DNA of 64,000 bases from Trichobilharzia szidati (GCA_944472155.2 OX235279.1:155022199-155086198); one strand, 5' to 3'; positions 48,717-59,165 are shown, counted from the stretch's first letter. A program made the numbers and translations. The notes: generated by a model not told the origin, from the sequence alone.

Positions 48717-49858
48717 GCGTATATCCACTGCAACCATGTTGAAGGAAGTCATCTCGCTTACTTTGAGATTCGAAGCCGACCTTTTTGAAGCAGTGCTGCT
48801 GTCAGTCAGAGACGTGAGTCACCAGTGAGCTATTCGAGCTCGCCATTCACCTCCTGTAGGACTGTAATGGATACTTTGATTGGACACTAGGAAGAAAGTA
48901 ACAAATATCATGTGCGTGTCTAGTCTTCAGTTTGGTGCAGACTGAATTAACTCGATTAGACGACAAGCTTGTAGTGTGGCCAGCACCGAAATTCCTGGCT
49001 TGTCATCATGCTTCACTATGAATTCTTGTCATGCATTGATGATTGGAGACAATCGGCACGAAGCACACCTTGACCATGCTGGGTTATGTGCTTGCAGTTA
49101 ATAACCAGGCAAACAGACTTGTAGGCAGCAGTCATGAGCTCATTCAGGCATTAATTCTGTCTTCTATCCGGCATTCAGGCAACCAGCCAGCCTGACATTG
49201 AGACATACTGTCAGATTTTCAGGCAGGCAGCGTGTCTCTCAGTCAATGTGATAGGCGTATACCCACTGCAACCATGTTGAAGGAAGTCATCTCGCTTACT
49301 TTGAGATTCGAAGCCGACCTTTTTGAAGCAGTGCTGCTGTCAGTCAGAGACGTGAGTCACCAGTCAGCTATTCGAGCTCGCCATTCACCTCCTGTAGGAC
49401 TGTAATGGATACTTTGATTGGACACTAGGAAGAAAGTAACAAATATCATGTGCGTGTCTAGTCTTCAGTTTGGTGCAGACTGAATTAACTCGATTAGACG
49501 ACAAGCTTGTAATGTGGCCAGCACCGAAATTCCTGGCTTGTCATCATGCTTCACTATGAATTCTTGTCATGCATTGATGATTGGAGACAATCGGCACGAA
49601 GCACACCTTGACCATGCTGGCTTATGTGCTTGCAGTTAATGACCAGGCAAACAGACTTGTAGGCAGCAGTCATGAGCTCATTCAGGCATTAATTCTGTCT
49701 TCTATCCGGCATTCAGGCAACCAGCCAGCCTGACATTGAGACATACTGTCAGATTTTCAGGCAGGCAGCGTGTCTCTCAGTCAATGTGATAGGCGTATAC
49801 CCACTGCAACCATGTTGAAGGAAGTCATCTCGCTTACTTTGAGATTCGAAGTCGACCG
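48717..49858 (+). repeat. 538-bp tandem repeat: two full copies and a partial third
   Basis: gcgtat(a/c)(t/c)ccactgcaacc starts copies at 48717, 49255 and 49793, a constant period of 538 bp. Copies 1 and 2 differ at only about five positions by eye. The third stops near 49858 at gattcgaagtcgacc. A much more diverged relative of part of the unit precedes them (48600-48716: ggcacaatgcgaaccttgatcc...tatgtgcttg). No recognisable gene; a 95-codon frame at 48501-48788 spans the junction and is not kept in copy 2. Confidence 0.93.
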
Positions 49859-49860
49859 AG

Positions 49861-50199
49861 TGAAGCTTGTAATGAAATCCATGGCTCTCATTTCCTAATG
49901 ACTTTAGGTTAGGCTTAAATTTTGAGGAAAAAGAAGAAGTCTAACAAACAGATGTCTATCTTTACGGTGATTTCATCCTCAATAGGTAGTTGTACAGTCA
50001 CATGTTTTCATACACAAGATCACGTAGTCACAGTTACTGCTGCATTTTACATATTAATGAAGGTGAGATTTACAGGAGATAATTTTCAACTTGATATAAT
50101 GACGGTTTGAAGGTTTGAGTGAATATTGATCACAGGGGGCATAGAAACAAAATTGCATAAGATTAGAAAAATAGTCGAGCAATATGTGAAACGGGGTAC
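49861..50199. other. no recognisable feature
   Basis: Nothing recognised. Confidence 0.5.
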
Positions 50200-50351
50200 C
50201 TAACCTGTCATATGCTCTGATGGTGTTCTCGTGACTTTTGTTGCCAGATCTGCCAAGGGCGATGGGATAGTACGCGACCTAATGGTTGTGTGCAAGGTTT
50301 GAAGAAGGCTGTGTGTTATTTGCATGCGCCTCACCCTGATAATGTTTAAAT
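50200..50351 (+). repeat. dispersed repeat block upstream of SINE-1
   Basis: Homologous to 36225-36385 (tgctctgatggtgttctcgtg, tgcgacctaatggttgtgtgcaagg, cctgataatgtttaaatgcgtc). In both places it leads directly into a tRNA-like sequence. Confidence 0.6.
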
Positions 50352-50579
50352 GCGTCGGTGGCATAGCGGTTAGGACGCTCGCCGACCATGCACATGGTCC
50401 GGGGTTCGATCCCCGGCCGACGCACTCCTTTACCTCGCCGAGCCAGAAATAATGCTGGTGAAGAGGAAAGGTTGGGCATGAGGTTAGCAACCCCATCCTG
50501 CAAAATAAACACTGCTACAGAAACTTCAAGCCACTAGCTTGAAGCCCTATGTTCCACTGGGGAACGTGAAGGAAAAAAA
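50352..50579 (+). mobile_element. SINE-1 copy with tRNA-like head
   Basis: The head 50352-50424 is 73 nt with a perfect 7-bp acceptor-like pairing GCGTCGG/CCGACGC, A-box TAGCGGTTAGG and B-box GGTTCGATCCC. The anticodon arm is replaced by GACCATG-CA-CATGGTC and the T-loop is irregular, so it is not a tRNA gene. The body 50425-50538 resembles the RTE 5' end (cctcgccgag...gaagaggaaaggttggg). 50539-50558 is identical to the RTE 3' block TTGAAGCCCTATGTTCCACT, followed by an A-rich end. Confidence 0.87.
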
Positions 50580-50764
50580 TTATGTGAAACAGTTTTTAAT
50601 AAAGACAAGAGTGACCAAGATATGCATAGAAACAAAATGAAATAACAGTTTTTCGTAACTAAATATAGGAAAAACATGAAGGGGTGAAAAAAGAATGACC
50701 ACTAAGGCATCAAAGTCAACTAGATCCATGGTAAACGTAGAGGATGAACCTGTTTCTTTCTAAC

Positions 50765-50945
50765 ACATAGCCCTGGATGCACATGAACAGGACTTTGTAA
50801 ATTATGCTGATGATCTGAGTGTCCAGTTCCCAGTTACTTTCAGATCTAGCTGTTCCAAAATGAATGGCTTTCCGTCGGACATCAACCATTGGTCCAAGCT
50901 AGATGGTCTTACGTTAAATCCCTCTAAATGTTAGACAATTAACAG
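50765..50945 (+). pseudogene. CR1/Jockey-like LINE RT scrap
   Basis: The frame reads DFVNYADDLSVQFPVT (YADD catalytic motif), then DINHWSKLDGLTLNPSKC, the spacing seen in CR1/Jockey-type RTs (YADD...WSxxNGLxLNPSKC). It differs from the RTE FADD family. It stops at 50937 and abuts a PLE-2 piece. Confidence 0.75.
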
Positions 50946-50979
50946 TGGATTTCCACCACGTTTTCTAGACAAGAATGTA

Positions 50980-51560
50980 CAGTCAAATCCTATGAAATGT
51001 GATTTATCAACCGTACTCAAGAAAATACCGCACATGAGCTTGGAATTCAAAGGCGACGCAGCTTCCAATATCATGAAAGGAAGGATTTCACAGTCCCTGA
51101 AAAGAACATTCCCCGCTGTATCTTTGAGAATACCCTTTACCAGTCGACCAGTACTGTTCATTAACCTGAAGTACAAGATCCCGTAATTGACCAATCCTAT
51201 GTGCGTTTATCAATTCATCTGCTCGTGTGGAGCTAGGTATATTGGTCATTCGACTCGAGTTTTGTACAAGAGGGTGGAAGAACACTATCCTGCATGTTTA
51301 CGAAGATGTGGAAGTGGAGCAATAAGAAGCGCAATCATTGAACATCTGGTCGATAATGATCACCCTATCTCTATAGCCTCCGCCTTTAAAGTCATCTACA
51401 AGGCGAAAAGTAATTTGCCCAAATCACTACTTACCCGACTCATCTGCATTGCTGAAGATTTGGCTATCGAAACAGAATAGCCAAATCTCTGTATACAAAA
51501 AAGTTCGTTTAACCCCTCCAACTTTCATGATCCTAATCTCTCTATGCTAAAGGATGGCAA
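50980..51560 (+). mobile_element. PLE-2 fragment with readable GIY-YIG endonuclease
   Basis: The frame 50992-51186 is the linker (LEFKGDAASNIMKGRISQSL). The frame 51187-51480 reads CVYQFICSCGARYIGHSTRV, then YKRVEEHYPACLRRCGSGAI, RSAIIEHLVDNDHPIS, FKVIYKAKSNLPKSL, an intact-looking GIY-YIG domain with C-x-C, R and H residues. A stop at 51184-51186 separates linker and domain. The remaining C-terminus CIQKSSFNPSNF follows after a stop at 51478. Best PLE-2 endonuclease in the window, but not functional as a whole element. Confidence 0.88.
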
Positions 51561-51628
51561 TCCCTAATCATATTTTGGTTCTACCAATTTTTTCGTCTTG
51601 TCTATTCAGTTTGTATACTCTTCCTTTA

Positions 51629-54600
51629 TTGCGTCAACTGTTATTTTATTATTATTATTGTTCCCTTGGGTTCCTAGTGGAACATAGGGCTTCAACTGCA
51701 CGTCTCCACTTGCTTCTGTCTTCTGCTGTTCTTTTCACTTGCGTCCATGTTATTCCATACTGTTTCATCTCCTCCTCACACGATCTCCTCCATGTCACCC
51801 TTGGACGTCCCACTCGCCGCTTCCCTTTCGGGTTCCACTCGAGGGCCTGACGCGCGATGTCACTCAACGGCCTCCTCAGCGAGTGTCCAATCCATCTCCA
51901 CTTCCTCCTGCATATTTGTTGGGCGATTGGTTCCTGTTTCGTTTGTTCCCATAGCTTCTTGTTTGTGATTCTTTCTGGCCATCTAATCTTCAGTATGGAG
52001 CGAAGACAGTTGTTGATAAAGGTCTGCAACCTGTTGAAAATATTCTTGGTGACCCGCCAAGTTTCTGATCCGTAAAGCAAAATTGACTTGACGTTTGTAT
52101 TGAAGATCCGAATTTTGTTGTTGATGGTGAGTGACGAAGATTTCCAGATTGGTTTCAGGTTGATGAATGTGTTTCTCGCCTTCCCGATTCTCGATTTGAC
52201 ATCCTCGTCCGTTCCTCCTGTGGTTGAGACAATGCTCCCCAGATAAGTGAAAGAAGTAACCTCTTTCAAATCCCTCCCGTTGATGGTGATTGGCACTGGA
52301 TGTTGCTGCTGTTGTTGGTTGGTTATTATCATAACCTCCGTCTTGTCTATGTTCACCTGGAGTCCTGTCTTTGCTGCTTCTTCGACCAGCTTGTCGGTTT
52401 TCGCTTGTAAGTCTTCGATTTTGTGTGACATCAAACATAAATCATCCGCAAAATCCAGGTCTTCTAGGTTCTTCACGTCGGTCCAGGATATCCCTGTCTT
52501 CTCGTTTCCCACTGTCTGACGCATAATCCAGTCCACCACAATTAGGAATATCATTGGTGATAATGAGCACCCTTGTCTGATTCCTGTGTTTACTCCAAAC
52601 GCTTCGCTGAGTTTTCCGTTGTAGATCACTTGACATGTGCCGTTGTCGTACAGTTGTTGAATAAGGTTGATGAATATTTGCGGTACGCCGTAGTACTCGA
52701 GTAGTTTCCAAATTACTTCGCGGTCAACGCTGTCGAAGGCCTTCTCAAAGTCTATGAAGTTGAGGTAGAGATTTGATTGCCATTCCATGCTTTGTTCGAT
52801 GATAATGCGTAGAGTTGCAATTTGGTCAGAACATGATTTGCCTTTCCTGAATCCAGCTTGTTCTGGTCGGAGTTCTGTATCCAGCGCGTCCTTGATTCTC
52901 TCCAGGATGATGTGACTCAGGATTTTACTTGGCGTCGACAGGAGCATGATTCCTCGCCAGTTCTTGCAGAGTCCCAGGTCGCCCTTCTTTGGTAGTTTCA
53001 CCAGGTAACCTTTCCTCCAGTCAGTAGGCACCTTTCCCTCTTTCCAGATCTTTTGCAATAATGGGGTCAGCATATCTGCCGTCGTTTCTGGGTCCGCTTT
53101 CAGTGCTTCCGGGGGTATTCCATCTGGTCCAGCTGCTTTTCCAGCTTTCAGAAGCTTGATTGCATTCATGACTTCAGTTTTCGTTGGAGGATTGGTGTCA
53201 ACTTGCAGTTGTGTACGTGCTGTTGTTGGTATTACTGGACGGGTTGTAGGTGGTGGTCGGTTCAAGAGTCCTTTGAAGTGGTCCGCCCATTGTTTAATCT
53301 GTCTTTCTTCTTTGGTAATTGGGTTCCCTTGGTTGTCTTTTATAGGTTTCACTTGTGTTGATCTCTTCCCGGATAGAGACTTGGTTATCTGATATAGTGT
53401 CCTCAGGTCACTTTTACCTGCTGCCTTCTCAGCTTCAGTAGCCAGGTTGTCGTAGAATTGTCTTTTGTCCTTCCTGGCACTCTTCTTCACTTCTTTGTCC
53501 AGTGCTGTGTAAGTTGAGTTCAGCGTCTCTTTCTCTTGTCCATCTTTGCATTGAATCATTTTCTCTTTCACTTTTCTCCTCTCCTCTATTAGTTTCCAAG
53601 TGTCTGTTGAGAGCCATTCCTTGTCTTGTTTCTTCTTTCTTCCTAAAACCGTTGAGCACGTTTCGTTGAAAATTACCTTCAGAGAGTTCCAATGGTCTTC
53701 CACGGATGATTCCTCAGTGGTGCCACGTAGTGTTTCCTGCTTTGCTCTGACAGTTGCAGTGAAAATGTCCTGTGTGATTGTGTCCTTCAGTTTGTGAGTG
53801 TTGAACTTGCATTGTGGCCTATCCCCAGGTATCCTCGAGGCTTTCAGCTTCACCTTGAAAGTCCCTTGTACTAGATAGTGGTCTGAACCCACATCTGCTC
53901 CTCTCCTCGATCTTGTGTCCAGTAGGCTCCGTCTCCACTTCCTTGAGATTGAAATGAAGTCTATCTGGTTTTTGGTGTGTCCATCTGGTGAAATCCATGT
54001 TGCTTTGTGTATATCCCTGTGTTTGAACACACTGCCACCAATCACCAAATCATTGAAGGCGCAGAAGTCTGAGAAGAGTTCACCATTTTCGTTCATTTCA
54101 CCGAGGGCCTCACGACCCATGGTGAGTTCTCTTCCTGTATTGTCTCCTCCCAGTTTCGCATTCATGTCGCCCATCAGGATTTTGATATCGCCCTTTGGGA
54201 CGTTGTCCATTACTGTTTGTAGTTGACTGTAGAAATCCTCCTTCTTCTCATGTTCTGAGGCGTTTGTAGGCGCGTAGCACTGAATGATTGTAACCTTCTT
54301 TCCTTTTGAATTGAACCTGGCTGTCATTATCCTGGAGGAGATTGGTTCCCACTGCATGAGAGCTTTAGCCGCTGTTGGTGACATCATGATGGCTACTCCC
54401 TCGGTGTGCTCGTGATTGTCCTCTGGGTGACCGGAGTAGATTATTGTCTCTCCAGTTGATAGTTGGCTCCTTCCACATCCGTTCCATCTGCTCTCGCAGA
54501 TTCCCAACACTTCTATTCTATATCTCCTCATTTCTGCGGCTACCTGAGCAGCCTTCCCAGCTTCGTACATTGTACGAACATTCCACGTCCCCATCCTTAT

Positions 54601-54855
54601 TTTCGCTTTCATCGAAAGAAGGCACATCGGCTGACTGGCTTCCCGAAGGCTTTCACCAGCCCGCGTCATTTCACTTCCCCGATTCCAGCGAAAAATAAGG
54701 TCACTATTTGTGCGTTGAAGTTTTAGTAGCAATTTGGTTAAGTTTTGGGGGTGGAGTTGCTAGCACCACGCCCCAACCCTCCCTCTTTATCCGGGCTTGG
54801 GACCGGCTAGAATACTAGTGAGCTAGTAATCTAGGCGAGGTTGCGTCAACTGTTA
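51629..54855 (-). mobile_element. full-length RTE-clade LINE with 15-bp target duplication
   Basis: The element 51644-54840 (3197 bp) is flanked by perfect 15-bp repeats TTGCGTCAACTGTTA (51629-51643 and 54841-54855). It has a 5' region of about 110 bp (starting CCTCGCCTAGATTACTAG on the minus strand), one ORF, and an (AAT)n tail. RTE elements usually have a single ORF and short 3' ends, as here. Structural completeness, intact ORF and unmutated duplication suggest recent insertion. Mobility itself is inferred. Confidence 0.95.
51655..54732 (-). CDS. RTE LINE polyprotein: AP endonuclease and reverse transcriptase (1025 aa)
   Basis: Single intact frame. The N-terminal endonuclease domain (about 46-300) shows GTWNVRTMYEAGK, ICESRWNG (catalytic E), YAPTNASE, GDMNAKLGG (D, N), QIDFISI and GSDHYLVQG (SDH). 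RT (about 500-780): LLKAGKAAGPDGIPPEAL, KGDLGLCKNWRGIMLLSTPS, QAGFRKGKSCSDQI, FIDFEKAFDSVDRE (palm A), GIRQGCSLSPMIF and LDFADDLCLM (FADD catalytic pair). The C-terminus is basic (KRRVGRPRVTWRRS). The long open frame begins at 54732, but MKAKIRMGTW about 40 residues in is also a plausible start. The stop TAA is supplied by the (AAT)n tail itself. It would nick target DNA and copy its own RNA in place. Confidence 0.95.
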   Translation of the reverse strand: MLLKLQRTNSDLIFRWNRGSEMTRAGESLREASQPMCLLSMKAKIRMGTWNVRTMYEAGKAAQVAAEMRRYRIEVLGICESRWNGCGRSQLSTGETIIYSGHPEDNHEHTEGVAIMMSPTAAKALMQWEPISSRIMTARFNSKGKKVTIIQCYAPTNASEHEKKEDFYSQLQTVMDNVPKGDIKILMGDMNAKLGGDNTGRELTMGREALGEMNENGELFSDFCAFNDLVIGGSVFKHRDIHKATWISPDGHTKNQIDFISISRKWRRSLLDTRSRRGADVGSDHYLVQGTFKVKLKASRIPGDRPQCKFNTHKLKDTITQDIFTATVRAKQETLRGTTEESSVEDHWNSLKVIFNETCSTVLGRKKKQDKEWLSTDTWKLIEERRKVKEKMIQCKDGQEKETLNSTYTALDKEVKKSARKDKRQFYDNLATEAEKAAGKSDLRTLYQITKSLSGKRSTQVKPIKDNQGNPITKEERQIKQWADHFKGLLNRPPPTTRPVIPTTARTQLQVDTNPPTKTEVMNAIKLLKAGKAAGPDGIPPEALKADPETTADMLTPLLQKIWKEGKVPTDWRKGYLVKLPKKGDLGLCKNWRGIMLLSTPSKILSHIILERIKDALDTELRPEQAGFRKGKSCSDQIATLRIIIEQSMEWQSNLYLNFIDFEKAFDSVDREVIWKLLEYYGVPQIFINLIQQLYDNGTCQVIYNGKLSEAFGVNTGIRQGCSLSPMIFLIVVDWIMRQTVGNEKTGISWTDVKNLEDLDFADDLCLMSHKIEDLQAKTDKLVEEAAKTGLQVNIDKTEVMIITNQQQQQHPVPITINGRDLKEVTSFTYLGSIVSTTGGTDEDVKSRIGKARNTFINLKPIWKSSSLTINNKIRIFNTNVKSILLYGSETWRVTKNIFNRLQTFINNCLRSILKIRWPERITNKKLWEQTKQEPIAQQICRRKWRWIGHSLRRPLSDIARQALEWNPKGKRRVGRPRVTWRRSCEEEMKQYGITWTQVKRTAEDRSKWRRAVEALCSTRNPREQ

Positions 54856-55159
54856 GTGTTACTATTCTCACTTTGAACTGTCCCCGGTATAATTTCACTT
54901 GTTCCGCTTGTCATTCTAAATCATTTCTGTTTTGCAACATTAAGTTCTATGTTATCAAATTTCACATAGTGTTACTTTGTCGAAAACAGAATTTTTGTCG
55001 GTTTGTTTCCATGGTCTGACGTGTAGTTCAGACTACAACAATAATAGCTTGTAAAAGGCCTAGAAGGAAGGGGAAATTTTCAGATTATTACTGTCGAGCA
55101 ATGATGATCAAGGTGGGGAAAGCTTTTGAACAGACTCCTTCTGAACACACGTACACACA
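54856..55159. other. no recognisable feature
   Basis: The right-hand target duplication is followed by unassigned AT-rich DNA. Confidence 0.5.
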
Positions 55160-55222
55160 GGTTAAGTTTCTTAAGGCGGATTCCGACGGCTTCAGCTATT
55201 ATATGTAGAAGGGATCCCTAGA

Positions 55223-55770
55223 ATGAAGGCAGTCTCTCACAGCTATGCGTACTGGCCAAATTTAGATAGTGAATTGGAACACATAACCCGGCTTTGTGGC
55301 ATGTGTGCAGAAGCTGCTAAGCTACCAGTGAAAGTAGAACTGGAATTATGGTCTATCCCAGAAGGTGCGTTAGTAAAAGTTCATACTGATTTTACTGGCC
55401 CATCCCATGGGGAACAATTACTGGTAATCACTGATGCATTTTCAAAATGGCCAGAAGTTTTTATTACGGAGAATGATTCTGCAACAACTACTATTTGAAA
55501 ACTTAGAGAAGCATTCTGCCGTTTTGTACTACCTGATATAATTGTAACCGAGTCAAGTCACTTCCAGCAGTACTGCCAGGAAAATAGAATTCAGCACGTC
55601 CGATTTCCATCGTATCATCTACAGTCGAATGGTCGGGCAGAATGCTTCGTTAATACACTCAAAAGAACCATTCTAAAAGGAACGGACGTTGAAACAAGAA
55701 CTTCAAACTTCCCTTCAGGATTATCGGTCAATACCGAATCCATCGACTGCCAGCAGACTGTCACCCACTA
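55223..55770 (+). pseudogene. gypsy integrase, one in-frame stop
   Basis: HSYAYWPNLDSELEHITRLC with CGMC is the end of the HHCC zinc-binding domain. VHTDFTGPSHGEQLLVITDA carries the first catalytic aspartate. A TGA at 55496-55498 interrupts, after which the same frame continues KLREAFCRFVLPDIIVTESS (second aspartate replaced) and NGRAECFVNTLKRTI (glutamate kept). It ends at a stop near 55768. Loss of the second catalytic D and the internal stop make it inactive. Confidence 0.87.
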
Positions 55771-56209
55771 AACGTATATAAGGACTTAAAATTCGTATTT
55801 CGATGGATGGTATATGTCCAAGACTAAAACAGGGAAAATCAAGAAATGCGAAGAGATGGAAGAATAATACATTAAATTCGTTGAAAACGGTCTCTCTGCT
55901 GAATACAATAAGCGTTATAGGGAAAAACTCAGACACTTCTCTGTTGGTGAGTCCGTGTGGACCACAGGAGTAACGGGTACACTGACAAACAAAGTGAAGG
56001 TCAGAGGACTACTGTGATGAAGACATATAAACTTCATCAGTAAACAAGGTTTTGATGATACCAACAAACGTGGATATCCTATGCATAAAACAATTATAAA
56101 AAACCAGTTGAAAAACAGCTGCCAGTACTACGAAGATCGCAGAAGTTACGCAGACTTGCGAACCATCTTTAGGTGCACCCTAAACTAAGAACTAAGTGAA
56201 AAGGGGAGG

Positions 56210-56569
56210 TGTCAGAACGGACAACTTTCGTTGTTAACCGTGAAGTCATGATTGGTGGATGCACTGACGTGAATACCTAACTGAACAGTTTTTGATTGAC
56301 TTCTGAAGATGTTCAAAGTCACGTATTCGGTCAGGCATTGATTATCTATTTATGGTGTAAATTTCCATTGATGTGTAAACGATTTATACCCGGGATTTTG
56401 AAATGACGAAGGTTGCTCTTCTCGTGGTTTAGGCTGACTTCTGTGTCGTCTATCTCAGTGTGGGTGGGGAATATTTTCAGATGATCAGTTGGTGAGAGTG
56501 TCTAGTCTGTAGACACATTGCAGTCAAGATAGACAACAACCACAAAAACAGTAACACTCCATCATAACA
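56210..56569 (+). repeat. gypsy LTR, 360 bp
   Basis: TG...CA boundaries, polypurine tract immediately upstream. Homologous to the diverged LTR at 33691-34055 (shared gtggggaatattttcagatgatcagttggt). Confidence 0.82.
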
Positions 56570-57182
56570 AGAACTCATAAGAAAAAATAGATTTATCTTC
56601 GAAATACTATAGTTCTGTGTATAAGACGGACAGCTCGAAAGGCAAAATTAATATTGACCTTTCGGATACAGTGAATAGATAACTTTAAATGACTTGTCAA
56701 CTAACATCAGCTTTATCTTTTCAATATCTACAACAGATGAGAACCAAATCACAGAGACGGCTGAGAATAGACTTTGCTTGTCCTATTCCTCAACCACTAT
56801 GCAGGATGAGGATTTTCAGACATCCGATGATAAATATGCCTAAGTGTGAGCACAGTATAACTAGCTGGCTCCACAGGAGCAGTTCAACTGTAATTCTGTT
56901 GATCCCCTTAACAACTCGATGTTATTTAGGAAAAATGGTACATTAACGTTGTTGTCAATAATAATTAATCTTTGAATACTTTTGTGTGTACATATAGTTG
57001 TACTAGCCAAACATTCTTTTTGTCTTCTAAATGGGAATTTTCACTATCTAAAAATATTCAGATCACGAAAATGTGCTTTATTTGCTGGACATACCATATA
57101 TGGCAATAAAGAAAGCAACCAAATGTAGTGTGATGCCATATACTACTGGTTTTTTGATGTGAGTAGCTTGAAAACCACTATG
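56570..57182. other. no recognisable gene
   Basis: The 85-codon frame at 56689-56946 contains ...HSITSWLHRSSSTVILL and may be a decayed PLE-2 piece, but I cannot confirm it. Confidence 0.4.
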
Positions 57183-57310
57183 GAATAATTTTATTTGATA
57201 AAAACACACTGTGATTGAATGGGTGAGCGAGTGACCAGGTTTCTAGTACAATTTATCTTTGCTGATAATCATCATATCAGGGTGCTGGTTGGTAAAAATT
57301 CCAGATTTTG
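57183..57310 (-). mobile_element. PLE tail remnant
   Basis: tggaataattttatttgataaaaacacactgtg...gtttctagtacaatttatctttgctgataatcatcatatcagg follows the order of PLE tails at 36450-36550, with many changes. Confidence 0.55.
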
Positions 57311-57429
57311 TGTGTAACATAGTTTTATATTGATTAACCAAAGTTTAGAGAGGTCTTTGAAGTGGAGAAATGAATCCAACAGTAGACTACGGAGTGTAAA
57401 ACGACAGATATAAGTTGGATCAAACAAAA

Positions 57430-58135
57430 GATTCTAGAATGTCTGGACTTCGCGTGTGGATGATTTATGCCTAGTGTCACGAAAACTCGAAGAAGATATA
57501 CAGGCGAAAACCACCAACAAGTTGACAGAAGAGGTAGAGCAGGCCCTACCTTTCAAGTTAACAAAGAGAAGGCTGAGGTAACAAAGACATCTGACGACCA
57601 ACAACTCCAACAAGCATCAATCACTGTCAGCAGAAGAAATTTAGACGAAATCCCCTCCCTTACTTACCTGACCCAGAGAGTATCGTCTCAACTACAGATG
57701 GTGGCGCAGATAAGGGTGTAAAAGCCGGCCAAGGTGGTGTCGGAAAAACAAAACAGACCACCATTACTCTGAAACTGGTACGCAAATGTGCTGCACACAG
57801 CATTAAGAAAAAAATTCGGATTTTAAACACTGATGTCGAGTCAGTCAGCTCTTCTCTATGGTTCAGGGACTTAGCTCATGCTTCACGTAAAGCAATTAGA
57901 ACAGGCTACTTACTGTAGACTTTTATCAACAGACGCCTTCTATGTCTTGATTCTGAAGATCAGATGGCCAGAAAAGATAAACAAGGGACAATGAACTCTG
58001 GCAGTGAATCAGCTAAGAGCCTATCTCCCAAAAAATATGCCGAAAAAATCGACATGGAGGGAATGAACAAAGGCATTGAGGAGACTGTTCAGTGACATCA
58101 CGCGAGAGGCCGGACATCGAATTGAAGGTGAATGG
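57430..58135 (+). mobile_element. RTE LINE, decayed fragment
   Basis: Starts near DLDFADD (ctggacttcgcgtgtggatgatttatgc) and continues SHKIED, the Q/TING region, SIVSTT, LTINNKIRIFNT (attaagaaaaaaattcggattttaaacac), ending in the RPLSDIAR region near 58095 (gactgttcagtgacatcacgcg). Frameshifted. Confidence 0.87.
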
Positions 58136-58859
58136 CAAAAGATCTGGTTGTCCAGCACGCCCTACTGGTCAGTGTTATTGAGTGCTATCCAACTGCCCAT
58201 CCGTACCAACCAATTAGCAGTATACGTCACAAACGATAAAACAGATTGCATCAATTCCAGATAATACTATGCTTACTAGAAAGTTGACACCTCTTTCATT
58301 TACGCATCCATGAATACAAATCAGCACTGAAGAGATGCTTTTGTCATAGAAGGCGGACAATGAATGCATGCTGCTTCAAAACAGAAATGAACACTGCCCG
58401 CCCAGCTGCTCAGAGAGTACTACAACTACACATTAAATCATACGTCTGAACTACAAGTCTTAACCCCCCCCCCCAAGCCACTCTAAGCTGTAAGGTCGAA
58501 GGGATCTTTTAAAACACTGGAATATCGTTTCAATGGTTTGGAGTCGACCATACCAGTAGTTTACCTGAACTAGATAGACCCATCTATTGTCAAAAAGAAA
58601 TGTCTTACTTAATATAAGAGTGTGATATAACGGACTGAAAATGTTGTCAAGCTGAATAAGGAAATGTCGATGCACATGAAGCTGAGAAGTATTGTAGTAC
58701 ACTAAAAACTGATTTGCATCCTCATCGTGGGTTACAAATCTCTTCTGTCGTATTCCATCAATACGAGTCACTGTGGGTGTGGTCACACTTCAAAATTATA
58801 TCAAGTGTGTTGTTGGCCAATAAAAATGTAGAACTACTGTGCGTCATCAAAAGTATTTC
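58136..58859. other. no recognisable gene
   Basis: Includes a C-run at 58466-58475. The 108-codon minus frame at 58460-58786 shows no known domain. Confidence 0.4.
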
Positions 58860-59165
58860 AAACAGGTTATTGAAGAATTTCATCAACAGCTAGCTGCCTT
58901 TACTACCGCAATACTGAAGTTCAGACGCCGACTAACCAGAAAGAATTAGCAAGTAACAAGGGACTAGAGTCCCTTGCCAACAACCTAGTGTCCAACCAAA
59001 AAATATGCAGAAGGAAATGGATGGATTGGACATACGATGGGGTTAAGGAGACATTACAGGCCTTCGAGTTTCAGCTGATTCAGACGTGGCTATGAGGGTA
59101 ATATAGAGAACATCACATGCCGCGAAGTAAAATGAAAGCTTGAATATGTAGTCTTTCTGGCAGTT
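58860..59165 (+). mobile_element. RTE LINE C-terminal fragment, decayed
   Basis: gttattgaagaatttcatcaacagct, actgaagttcagacgccgactaaccag and atatgcagaaggaaatggatggattggac align with FINNCLRSILKIRWPE and ICRRKWRWIGHS in the RTE. Confidence 0.75.

Larger units (their letters stand above)
55160..56569 (+). mobile_element. Ty3/gypsy-type LTR retrotransposon, 3' part (integrase and LTR)
   Basis: Integrase remnant (55223-55770), degenerate C-terminal region, a polypurine tract aaaaggggagg (56199-56209) and an LTR starting TGTCAGAACGG (56210) and ending ATAACA (56569). The 5' LTR, gag, protease and RT are absent. Confidence 0.88.

Noticed and set aside
48717..49858. CRISPR-like or satellite array
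   Set aside because: Two 538-bp units and a partial one are a tandem duplication; there is no short repeat-spacer pattern. Satellite status cannot be claimed from so few units.
50352..50424. Functional tRNA gene
   Set aside because: The acceptor pairing is perfect and the length is 73 nt, but there is no anticodon arm and the T-loop is irregular. The same sequence heads several SINEs.
58460..58786. 108-codon minus-strand protein
   Set aside because: No domain, begins in a C-run, and lies in a repeat-rich region.
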